DNA of 64,000 bases from positions 310,001 through 374,000 of the forward strand of contig WFMF01000126.1 of assembly GCA_011033025.1 (NCBI GenBank), in the 5' to 3' direction. Below the pieces are notes generated by a model that was given only the letters and a program-made list of their open reading frames with translations, had not been told where the DNA came from and did no database searches. Position numbers and translations under genes: made by a program. Shown here piece by piece: positions 44,201 to 55,193 of the stretch (positions within the stretch are counted from its first letter, which is position 1; every line of letters begins with the position of its first letter). This stretch comes from Beroe forskalii (Eukaryota; Ctenophora; Nuda; Beroida; Beroidae).

Positions 44201-44814
44201 ATCTCTGACACCTGACAAGGAGAGAGGGAAATTGGTAAGTACAGTCTGACTAGAAGATTCATTGTTTGACTTAATGAGGAAAGTTGGTAAGTAAAGTCTG
44301 ACTAGAGTAATGATGAAACTAGAAGAAGGAAATTGGTAAGCACAGTCTGATTAGAATCATGATTTGACTAAAAAAGGAAAATTCTCAACACACTGCTCAC
44401 ATCTTTCCTCGCGAAGAGCTCAATGACTTGGTTGCTCTTCTCCTGAAGGCAAGTCAGCTGCCTCACCACCTCATTCCTCTTCTCATGCAGTGCCTCAGGA
44501 GGCTCCTTGTCTGGGTGCAGCGAGTGGAACACGTCGATAGTGAAATCCACCATGTTAGTGTTCTGAAAGTGAAATATTCCATGTTAGTGTTCTGAAAGTG
44601 AAATATTCCATGTTAGTGTTCTGAAAGTGAAATATAGTAAAATCCAGGTCATGTTAGTGTTCTGGAGATACGTCACCTGCAGTAACTGGTACTTGGACTC
44701 CGTCAGGCTCTCCATCCTATAGATGTCCCTGGTAGACAGGAACTCCAGCAGAGGGAATACCAGGTGGAGATCCATGTTCTTGGAGAGGACATTGGTAAGG
44801 TCGTACTTAGCCAT
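41298..44814 (-). CDS. EIF3E: Translation initiation factor 3 subunit E
   Basis: A PCI-domain subunit of eIF3 that helps recruit 40S ribosomes to mRNA. Ten exons: 44677-44814, 44401-44562, 44096-44211, 43745-43889, 43460-43591, 43239-43321, 42963-43038, 41834-42025, 41568-41676, 41298-41434; 430 codons with all phases consistent (human 445 residues). Landmarks: [112 protein letters not shown] and the PCI end [34 protein letters not shown]. The acceptor of exon 4 adds about six residues, and that of exon 5 (GGGAG|GAG) drops three, relative to human; both are my best choice rather than proven. The C-terminal tail is shorter than in vertebrates. RPS15 lies in intron 7. Confidence 0.96.
42400..42837 (-). 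CDS. RPS15: 40S ribosomal protein S15 (uS19)
   Basis: 145 residues, the same length as human. It lies in the head of the small subunit and contacts the P-site region. Family blocks are intact: [79 protein letters not shown] and the C-terminal [17 protein letters not shown], which reaches into the decoding centre. The whole CDS is one uninterrupted exon and lies completely inside intron 7 of eIF3e (42026-42962), same strand. Absence of introns together with nesting could mean an origin by retroposition into eIF3e, but a 5' UTR intron cannot be excluded. No other RPS15 copy can be seen here to compare with. Confidence 0.98.
   Translation of the reverse strand: MADDAAKRKRTFKKYTYRGIDLDKLLDMSSAELTQLVHSRARRRFTRGLKRKPMALIKKLRKAKRECIEGEKPEAVRTHLRNMIVTPEMVGSIVGIYNGKTFNQVEVKAEMIGHYLGEFSITYKPVKHGRPGIGATHSSRFIPLK
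44229..44375. repeat. Intronic tandem repeat in eIF3e intron 2
   Basis: Three copies of a unit like GAAATTGGTAAGTACAGTCT plus GACTAGAA, 50-60 bp apart. It is wholly intronic and adjacent to exon 3's acceptor. Confidence 0.7.
44551..44664. repeat. Tandem copies of a 3' splice site (eIF3e exon 2)
   Basis: A 29-bp unit containing, on the minus strand, the acceptor CACTTTCAG and the exon start AACACTAACATGG occurs three times (about 44551-44579, 44580-44608, 44609-44637). A shortened fourth (44651-44665) lies beside the exon 1 donor. Only the first continues into exon 2. Confidence 0.92.
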
Positions 44815-45543
44815 GCCTACAAGATCATGCCGGGTTATTAAATGGAAAAGTGATGGTGACTGGTGAAATCAGTTATGGAGTTATGATGTGATGGCATGTG
44901 ATGGAGAAAGAAAATAAACTTATTCATCGTGTTCTCCTGAATTGCGAAATTAAATTTCAAGTATGATTATTCAAGATTGAATTTTTTATGTATCTCCAAT
45001 TCGTCGAGAGCAATTAAAGCAAATTTCATTAGTTCAAAATTAGAATAAATGAATAGCTTACGGTATAATATTCTGCTAACAATTAACCTTGTGAGCCAAT
45101 ATTTCGTAAGTTCGAGTAACCAAAACAATCCATTTCGAGTTTCGACTCTCTGCTCGGAATATAATGGTTTTGTGGTTTCAACAAAACAATCAATTAATTA
45201 GAATTTGCATTGTTAAAATGGAGCCCGGTTATTTAAAGAAGTTTCAATACTGCAGTTCAATTATTACATTGTATGTCGATTAGATTACTGTGTAATATAA
45301 ATAAAATAGAATAAAAATAAATTAGAAATTGGTGTTCAATTCAAACTTTTTAAAAACCAACTAAAGCTGAGCAACCAAATGAAGAGCTATTATGATTATA
45401 ACTGGCTATACTCAAATAAATAATAAAACTTTTTCAATATGTCAAGCACTACTGTATAGTGTACCATAAAAAAGTGTCTGCCTAACCATATTAAAGATAA
45501 AATTCAATGAAATAAACATATATAAAATTACCATATTTACATC
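44815..45543. other. Intergenic, zinc-finger gene 3' end to eIF3e 5' end
   Basis: Strongly AT-rich, with no exon or structured repeat recognised. It must contain the eIF3e promoter. Confidence 0.5.
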
Positions 45544-47151
45544 TCAATTCTCAGCATAAAGCTCAACTTTTGTACAGAATTTAGAGCTATGATGATCCTT
45601 TAACTGCTGCATTGTTTCAAACTTAACAACACAGCGTGGACAGATAAAAACAACAACACTGCTGGTTCCCAGGGAAATCGCAGATGAAACTCTGGGTTTA
45701 AGCCTTTCGTAGGTTACCTTGACCTGTCTTTGGCCACAAACATGCTCCCTCAGACCCGGATACGTGATGAAAGTGTCATTGCAATCAGCACAGTGCAGAG
45801 AGATCTCTTCACCTTTGTCAGTGTAATGGGTGTTGTGGGATACCCGGTAATGTTCACGAAGTCCTTCTGTTGTGATGTGCTTGAAGGAGCATCTCTTGCA
45901 ACTCTTCAAGGTCAGGAGTTCAGAATCACGAGATTCACTTTTAGATTTGGTTTTGTCTCCCGCAACTTTGGTTTTGTCTCCTGCAACTTTCTTCTTGCCA
46001 CACATCTTGATGTGTTTCTTGTATGAGGAGCTCTGGGTGCTTTGATACCCACAATCTGAACACTGGAAGGTCTCTACTTCATCCTTAAGTGGGAAGGAAG
46101 AATCACTGTCAGAATCAGAGATGGTCTCACATTCACTTGCTACAGATTTGTTAATTCGACAAGATCTCTGGGATCTAACTTGAGTCTCAGGCACCCAGCA
46201 TTTTGGCTTGTGCTTGAGGAGCTCTTCCTCAGTTTTGTAGACATTGCCACAAGTGCAGGGGTTTGGTTTGTTGGCCTTTTCTTTTTCTGTTACCTGATGG
46301 TTTATGGTGTGTAACCATTCCACAACAGCATTGTTGTCATCGATAACATCGTTTTCCGTTTTGTTTAGATTATAAAACTGAACTTGGTGCTTAACTTTAT
46401 CTTCAATATCACCGAAATTTAACTTCTCTGAATCTTGGAGGACTTCATTCAATGCTGAAACAAAATCACCAGGAAAAGTCTTCGTTGTCTGCTTAAACTT
46501 CATGTTATCAGTCCACTTCTTGACACTAGCATAAGGGAAAACGTGGTTAGGGTATCTTATTGTAAATGTCCACTGAGCCTCATCAGGCCCATGGGTAAGA
46601 CCATATCTAGCACACTCATTTCTAACACTTTCAGGAATTAAACGAACTGCCTTTGACACAGACCGTTTGGTACGTGCCCTGGCCTTTGACTGCTGAGCAG
46701 AGCTAGACTGTTTCTCTAATTTCCCATCAAGTTTGTACTGATTCATCAGCTCAGTTATTTTCTGCCAGCCGAGTTTGAGTTCTGGATGGAGCCTGGCATA
46801 CCTTAGCTGTGCTTTATGCTGCCCATGAATCAAAGCATAACGAATGCAAGCTAGTTCTATTCTAGCTTTGGATTCAGGAGCCTTCTTTATTTTAAACTTT
46901 TCCTGATAAGGTGCAAGGTCAGCCCCATCATTATTGTGCTTCCTTTTCTTAGCTTTAATGTGTTTACCAATAATATGGCTGTTGACCTTTGCTTGGGTCT
47001 CACACTTGACGCCACATAGATCACAGGAATACTTCAAATGCTCAGAATGAAACTGTCTCATGTGTTGGATACGAAGTAATTCATTGATGAATAACGAGTC
47101 ACAAAACCCACATCTAACTGTGGGTATGGGAGCTGGTGGTGGAGCTTCCAT
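45544..47151 (-). CDS. C2H2-type zinc-finger protein with duplicated helix-turn-helix-like repeats
   Basis: 535 residues, single exon. Two N-terminal C2H2 fingers (C14-x2-C17...H30-x4-H35 and C43-x2-C46...H59-x4-H64) are followed by a basic linker. Then come two related segments at about 98-139 (IRYALIHGQHKAQLRYARLH) and 175-218 (ARYGLTHGPDEAQWTFTIRY). Their Ala-Arg-Tyr-x-x-x-His-Gly pattern followed by a Trp-rich end looks like the helix-turn-helix repeats at the start of some transposase-derived proteins. The C-terminal third carries four more Cys/His fingers, several ending His-x3-5-Cys: FQCSDCGYQS, SCKRCSFKHI, LHCADCNDTF and FICPRCVVKF. A seven-residue tandem duplication (VAGDKTK twice) sits between them. 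It is probably a nuclear DNA-binding protein; I know no direct orthologue. The start at MEAPPPAP is the first Met in frame. Confidence 0.75.
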   Translation of the reverse strand: MEAPPPAPIPTVRCGFCDSLFINELLRIQHMRQFHSEHLKYSCDLCGVKCETQAKVNSHIIGKHIKAKKRKHNNDGADLAPYQEKFKIKKAPESKARIELACIRYALIHGQHKAQLRYARLHPELKLGWQKITELMNQYKLDGKLEKQSSSAQQSKARARTKRSVSKAVRLIPESVRNECARYGLTHGPDEAQWTFTIRYPNHVFPYASVKKWTDNMKFKQTTKTFPGDFVSALNEVLQDSEKLNFGDIEDKVKHQVQFYNLNKTENDVIDDNNAVVEWLHTINHQVTEKEKANKPNPCTCGNVYKTEEELLKHKPKCWVPETQVRSQRSCRINKSVASECETISDSDSDSSFPLKDEVETFQCSDCGYQSTQSSSYKKHIKMCGKKKVAGDKTKVAGDKTKSKSESRDSELLTLKSCKRCSFKHITTEGLREHYRVSHNTHYTDKGEEISLHCADCNDTFITYPGLREHVCGQRQVKVTYERLKPRVSSAISLGTSSVVVFICPRCVVKFETMQQLKDHHSSKFCTKVELYAEN

Positions 47152-48324
47152 TCATTGGTTGTCAGTGGTCACTCACAAATATGGCTTGAGAGGGAGGGAA
47201 CTCCAGGGTTGTCACAGTTATAGATTGGTGCATTCCTAGATATGGCAATATTGCTAGTTATAGTTCACACGAATATTACTCTAATAGCCAAGAAGCAAGA
47301 ACATGCGTTGGAATCATGATTTAAGGTATGAATCTCATGCAGCAGGCATACGTCAATGCATTAGTTACCTCTCCATGTGCTGATATCATGCAATGCTTTA
47401 ATTTTCAAAAATTCATGCAATGATCATTAAAATGCAAATTAAGAATTCAGCAATACCTGATAAAAACAAGTCAAAGATGCTTTGAAGATTTCACAATCTC
47501 CATTACTCCATGCGGCAAGAAAGACGAAAAGTAGCTGCAGAAAAGGGCGAAAAGCATTGATCAATGTAGAAGCATTTTAGATCAAGAAAACGACATACGT
47601 AAATTATAACATGAAAGTAATAAAGTAATACTTAGATGACAACAAAATTTGATGAACAAATTTGTTGAACAAATTTTAAAAGAAAATGAAACTCATTGAG
47701 AATGTGATAAATTTTAAACTAAACAATTAATGATCATATTGTGTTAAGAATAATCATGAATGATAATGTAAGTAAACTGCTCTTTAATAATAGCGCAGAT
47801 TTTGGTCATTTTCAGACAGTGATTCAGTGAATAAACTTGTTAGCAATGAATACATGAAATCAGAGGTACTGTAGATAGGTACCGTACTGTACAATACTGT
47901 GTGATAAAATTAGTCGGTGTGATTACAGACTGTTTTTAAATGAGTCGATGATATTATGGACAATGATGGACCTGCTAGAATGATATAGCTCACTGGCAGA
48001 TGTATTCATTCGGCGAGCTGCGCCACCTCGTAGAAGGAAAAAAAAGGATGCAAATGGCAATTTATGAAGGTAATCAAAGTTCTCTCAAATAATTCATCAA
48101 ATTCTTTACTAATCACCACAAGATAGGAATCTGGGACCATGTGCAGTAACGACATTATACTCATATTCTTTGTTATTCTGGATTGTCTTATCATTTCTTT
48201 GTCTTTGAAGTGATAGCCGTTAGGTGTCACACTGTCAGTGGTATGGAAATAAATATCGGATGAGATATAACGGATTAGTTAAGAAAGCCATGAGCTTTCG
48301 GATGAGGTTGTGAACTTAATCATT
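47152..48324. other. Intergenic, NUP50 3' end to zinc-finger gene
   Basis: AT-rich. A 26-codon open segment at 47457-47534 (minus) is bounded by a plausible acceptor and donor but matches nothing I know, and no partner exon was found. Nothing else supported. Confidence 0.4.
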
Positions 48325-51058
48325 CTAGCCCTCTTCACTCGGAGCACCTTTCTTGTATTCCAGTAATTTGTCATAAAACTCCTCTACCTTGTCTTTATTC
48401 ACTCGACAGAGGTATGTTTCTGACTTCATGTCCTGAAGAAGAAAAGTGTATGTCAGGCATGAGTCACAAAAAAACTTAAAAATTCCTTGACATTTGACTC
48501 GGTAAGTCTATATATGGCTCAAACTCGTAAGTCTTAAAAACATAGCAAAAAATGAAATTGCATTCAGTTTCATTGCATGAAACCGCATGAAATTAAGTCC
48601 TTATAACTATAGCAAAAAAGTTCTCACCGCATCAGTAACAACGATCATTATGCCGTTCTTTCCACTCCTAGTGATTGGGATATTCTCGTAAAGCAGAGTG
48701 TTGAGGACCACTGTACCCATCGTAGTGTCATTCCTCACCAACAGTTGCACCTGGGGTGGGTTGCAAAGTTGTAGCCATGTAACTTGTTGTTGGCATAAAT
48801 TGTGGATAATTGTTTTGTAAATTTGATGTCCGTTTTGAATATGTGAGATCCATTGATCATAATACATATAATGTTTAATATCACGAACAAGTCAAAAGGA
48901 TCAGTTCACAAATCTTATGCAGAAAATGAGTCATTGAACAACATGCTTAGCAAACAACCAAAATATATTCCACCTTATCATTGCAAGTCGTTAGATTAGC
49001 AATACCAAGGCCCTTTTCATTCCAATCGCTGCCTGACTTGAGGAAGAGTTTGCATTTGATGTGATACAAGGCTCCTTTCTCAATGTGATCCACCTGTAAG
49101 TGTTTTGATTGATATAATATTGGACAGGAGAAAATCTAGATATAAAGTCGATTGGGTATCAGTGGTAATGACTTTAAAAAACCACTTATAGCTTAATATA
49201 TTCTTTAAATTCAGCAAATTCAAATGAAAACAAAAAGTATATGCATTAAACCTTTTCAGGCTCAGGTGGTGTATCTTCCTCTGCAGCTTCTGATGACTCA
49301 GCAGCCTCACTTGGCTGGGCAGAAGTACTTGGCGTGGAGTCTGAAGTGCCAGGCTTGCCAACAAGCGACCCAAAACCTGAGCAAACATTTTGTACCAACA
49401 CAATAAATCAAAAAGAAAAAATGAATTTCAAGATAAATATAGGTTACTAGATTATCACTTCATTTTCACTTCATTATTTGACATAAACGAAATACTTTGC
49501 CATAAAAAATACTAAAACAAGGGTGTTTGAGCACTGCCACTAAATCAACTACAGACAGCATTATTCAATAACCTGAGAATTTGGTCTCCCCAACAGGCTT
49601 GCCAAACAAAGATGGTGCAGCAGTGGCAGAGGGTTTGAAACTGAAACCTCCAGTGGATCCTCCAGCAGAAGTCTCCGTGCTGTCTGCAGTTGATGGAGTT
49701 GGCTTGAAGCTGAAACCACTAGCCCCTGAGCCGAAAGGATTGCTTGAGATGGATGATAAACCACCAAATGAAAACGGTTTGGGTTCTGATTTCTCAGCTG
49801 GTTTGGAAACAGGGGATGGCTCCTTTTCCTTGACAGGTGACTCAGAAGTTTCAGCTTCTGTGACTTCAACCTTTTTATCTCCAGTGTCAGACTGCAACTT
49901 ATTAAGATGACTTTCATAGTCCTTGAAAACATTCGTCAGTATAACAAATGGATTTTTCTCAATGTGTTCTGTGGCAAATTTTATGACTGATTCATTGAGC
50001 TTTTTCAGTTTTCTCAAAAATACTGCATCCGTTATGTTATCATTAGACTTAGGTGATTCACTTTTTGAAAATGGATTAGAATTATTACTGTTATTGTTTC
50101 CTTTCGTAACTGAGTCCACTATTGATTGTATTGACGAAATATCAGTCATTTCAGTAGATGGTGCATTAGAAAACAATGGCTTTTCTGCTTGGCCATTTGT
50201 ATCCTTTTTCACTTCATCAGACTTGGCAGTGAAAGAGAACAACGGTTTGGTATCAGTATTTGTGTCACCAATTTTTGGAAAGCTGATGGTTGGTTGAACA
50301 GATAAGTTTGCATTTGTTCCTCCACCAAAACCGCCAAATCCTGCAAACAGACTAGGTTTCTGAAATAAAAAATAATCAGAGCATTATTATAAGGTTTCTG
50401 TACTCTAGAAAGAATTTGATATTTTCTGATGCCCATTCAGAATAGAGCATAATATTAAAATTTCAAATTAATATGATCATCGTTCACTTGCACTTAGAAG
50501 TCAGAAGTTTAGTAGGAAACAAACATCATAATACTGTAGCTTACATCATCAACATTTGAGTTTGGCAGATTACGGCGCTTTGCTGTCTTGATCCTGAAAT
50601 GATGAAAATTCATTGCATGATTACAAACAAGAATTGAGTAAAAACTGAAAAATTGAACAATTATTGTCATACATTCAAGGACTACCACTAGAATATGGAT
50701 TATGGAAGTATACTCAATTGTAACCACCTACAAAATTTCAAGTCTTATTAACTCACACTCTCTTTTTGATCACATCATCTGCTGCTTTTTGAAATTCCCC
50801 AGCCTGAAAAATGCAATTCAATCAATATAAGAATTTGCTGTATGATTTAGATAGGTACTGAAATGAAAGCACAGGGTTTATCATTGAGAATTGAAAGTCG
50901 ATGATCTATGGTTTGCCTTGGACAATAAATACTGTGTAGTGTGTGAGTACTGTATGTAGTTTTGTTATTAATAAATACAAAAATCTTACTTCTTCTGGTT
51001 CCTCTTCATCTTGCCAATTTCTGTCTGTAAGCTCTCTTTCAGCAATACGCTTACTCAT
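48325..51058 (-). CDS. NUP50: Nucleoporin NUP50
   Basis: A mobile nuclear-basket nucleoporin that binds importin-alpha and Ran and aids cargo release. Eight exons: 50990-51058, 50757-50803, 50545-50593, 49573-50359, 49252-49376, 48974-49093, 48628-48750, 48325-48432; all phases agree, 475 residues (human 468). Exon 1 is the conserved importin-alpha-binding start MSKRIAERELTDRNW. Exons 2-3 give KKRVIKTAKRRNLPN, the basic binding segment. The long exon 4 holds FG-type motifs (KPSLFAGFGGFGGG, KPFSFGGL, GFSFKPTPS, GFSFKPSAT, SLFGKP) and the helical segment KLKKLNESVIKFATEHI. Exons 6-8 encode the C-terminal Ran-binding domain (KCKLFLKSGSDWNEKGLG, VQLLVRNDTTMGTVVLNT, ITRSGKNGIMIVV). Its neighbour RBX1 is 0.7 kb upstream on the same strand. 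Confidence 0.95.
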
Positions 51059-51759
51059 AATTTCTAATTAAATATTGAGTAATAGAATAGAATAATTGAT
51101 TAGATCACCAAAAATGATTGTACAGTTTGCAATTTGAAAATAGTAATATATTGACAACCATCAATATTCCAGATTTGAAGTAAAATGCAATATTTTATTG
51201 ATTTTATAAATATAAACCATTGCATCATATAATAGCATTATACAAGATTGAATAATTGCATACAATTATGTAAATTAGATCAACCACACAAGAAATCTTT
51301 GTAGAAAAACTCTACAACAAGTGAATCTGTCTAAAAAGTACATAATGTATAGGCAAAAATTAATAGGTTGCACTTTTTGGCAAGTGAATAAATCCCAGAG
51401 TGCCCAGATTTATATTTATTAAAGCCCATTATTTTTGAATAATTCCAAAATCATACTGAATAATTATTATCATAATCACATTGACTGGTCAATGCATGAT
51501 TGAGAAAGAAATGTCTTTGTATTTTGAGCATTTTCTAGCTTAAAACTAACATCAACCAGCATCAACCTCATCATAAAGAAATGTAAGACACCAAAAATGT
51601 AATATAAGGTACCTATAGAATTTATTTGAACTGACATGACAATGGTGAACAGTAATGACATTATGAAGTTATCAATATAATAGCATACTCCATATTGCAA
51701 CATCTATGATCAATGATCATACAGTCTAATTGCCAGTTAAACATGATGGATGCCAAGGA
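51059..51759. other. Intergenic, RBX1 3' end to NUP50 5' end
   Basis: AT-rich, with no exon or repeat recognised. It must hold the RBX1 terminator and the NUP50 promoter. Confidence 0.5.
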
Positions 51760-52595
<836 letters not shown>

Positions 52596-55193
52596 GGCCT
52601 CAGTTAGTTAATTTAATATAGTTAAGATGAAGCACTGCTATCATAATGATCTAAACTTATAAATTCTAGAGTCCCATATATCAAAAACTACTTGCACAAC
52701 TGTCAACTGCGCTGCAGCTACTTGCAGAGAGGTGCTGCAAACAATGCCAAGTAAGGTATTCTGACAGAGCTTATGACTAACACCTTATGACAGAAAATTA
52801 GCTTACTGTTCAAAAACATTTGATGATATTAAAAAAATGAGTTTAGGTCAGCTAGGCATGGCAGTGAATAGTGATAGTGCCTACACACCACTCATTGTGA
52901 TGTGACTCAATTGGATCTCACTAAACCTACATTCAATGTGTAAATTCATGGTTCAAGTTAAGATTTGGAGAAAAATCTTGCAGGTTGATGACCAAAAGAT
53001 GCCAATCTTTTGAACTTCTTTAGCCATTCAATCACATAAACTTTTCAGATATTTCTACTCAACCTTTCAGTTTCATTAAGGCAGGTAGTCACTGCACTTG
53101 ACTCATATAAAGCTATCACAATTATAGTATAAAAGTATAACAGTATAAAACTTTTTGCTTTACAGCAACACAGTTCCACAACAAACTCTTCACAAAACTA
53201 CATCGTTCATAAACTCTTCACAAAACTACATCGTTCACGAATTGTAGCAAAATATTCGTGGGAAGTTGGATCCATAAAACTTGTATAAACACACCTATGC
53301 TAAATCTCAAGTTTGAGAACCTCAAAGCTTGCATCTTAACTGTTAATACCAAAACCAAAAGTAGGTATCATTGCACTGATGATGATGATTCAGAAACACA
53401 GTTGCTTCGGGTCCTGTGCCTGCTGCTATTTAGAGCAAAACCTTATCTGTTATCTAATTCAATGACTCTTGTCTCTCTAGTCCTCTTCATAGTTGTTTCA
53501 GGGCATGAATAATTTTATTTGAAGCAGCAGGATGTGCCACTCATGTTAAAATATAAGCATCCAGCCATCCAAATGATGACCTTAGTCTGTACACAGAAAC
53601 GGCAAGTCCTGCAACATCAAAAACCATTTTGATCTTCGTTGTGTTACTCATTTGGTTTTACAGGCCATTGACAAATTGTGTTTGGGAGATAGGGGACAGC
53701 CGGACAGGGGCGAGTTTTGGGTGCTGTGCCTGACAAAGAGAACTGAAAATTACCAGCAAATTAATCTAAGTAATGCCACTTCTGACTAAATTCAATTCCA
53801 AATTTACTGTTTTAATCATTTGTATAGAAAATCGAAGCATCTGGCAAAAGCAAGTCCTATGAGTATTGAGTATGCAGTCTTAATTATTGTTCATTTAACC
53901 ATTCACCCCGTTGCTAAACACATATATTGACATATCGGATATCCCTGTTTGCGTTGCGCGGCGCGTTACCCTAATTCCAGAAACGCGCACGGCCTACGGT
54001 TTTGCTTAACACGTAGATCCCTGTCTGCGTTGCGCCGCGCGCGTACACACAGTACACACCTATGCGGGCTTAGGAACCTACGGTTGAATAACTTATTTAG
54101 CCGAAAGCACCGTCATTCCTCCTTATTTAATAAAAGGAAAAACGACGGTGGGCTGCGCGCGTCCATGGACAGCTAAGCAGATGCTTACGCGCGCGCGGCT
54201 TTCGACTGGTTAGGGCAACTGCGCGCGCTGAAAGGGGCGCTGGTTAGGGCAACCGCGCGCGTAGAATAGGGCGCTGGATGATGTGATCAATACCGTCGAG
54301 AAGCAGCCAACTGCAACATAGCATAATATAATGCATGCCTGTTTACTCTTAAACGTAAAGGTTATTAGCCGATGTCCTTGCAGTTACTTAAAAGACTCCA
54401 CAAAACTCATGTTATTGTTTAATTTTAAAATGATAAAATTTGAATGAAACTGAATTGTATAGTAAACCCACATAAAATTAAATTAAAAGTTCATGAATGA
54501 TTAAGCTTAAGTTAACTGTGGAGTCCTGACAACGGGATAGGAAAAACGGAAATTTGAAATTGAGTATCTTCATTTGCGCGGCTTTAAGTTTATCGAGCTC
54601 CCTTTATGATTATTGTGTGACCTGGCGACCTTCAAGAGTCCTGTAAAAACGGCTTGCCACTTTAATTCCAAAATTGAAAACAGAAAAGGGGCCATTTCAT
54701 CAATGAACCATGATTTAGCTCAATTTTACCATTAAATTTGATAATGCTCAGGGCTTCACAGTTATTCATATTAAGCAATCATTATGATTAATTTAACATT
54801 CAAACAATCCAATCCGACATATCGGAATTATCCCCCAGAGTACAAAAACTGAACACGAAAAACTGAAAACTTCTCAGGCTGACTGACGGCAACCACTCGC
54901 TGTTCACAAAGAACAAATTGGATTTCATTATCAATCCAATAATTTTCGGTGTTTCATAAATTAAAAGATTCGCTTTGCTATCAATTGATAAACTTCAAGT
55001 TCATTAGTTCAGTTATCAATCATAAATTCGGTGCTTTCACTTTGATTATTCATTCATATCATTGCTTCAATCGGCCCGGCCACTGAATCACAGATCTTTG
55101 ATTCAATATTTCGCGAGATTCAGCACCTCACATCAGAAGCAACTCAACACAGAGAATATACCGATATATCACGATATTTCCTTGTGTTTGACT
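52596..55193. other. Intergenic, homeobox 3' end to RBX1 5' end
   Basis: Mostly AT-rich. A GC/CpG-rich block at about 53940-54290 contains two direct duplications: GTTTGCGTTGCGCGGCGCG/GTCTGCGTTGCGCCGCGCG about 78 bp apart, and GGTTAGGGCAACTGCGCGCG/GGTTAGGGCAACCGCGCGCG about 34 bp apart. This may be a decayed GC-rich MITE or an unmethylated promoter-like island. No exon was recognised. Confidence 0.5.

Noticed and set aside
47457-47534. Possible 26-codon exon (LLFVFLAAWSNGDCEIF...) on the minus strand with acceptor and donor
   Set aside because: No family recognised, and no neighbouring exon with matching phase found between NUP50 and the zinc-finger gene.
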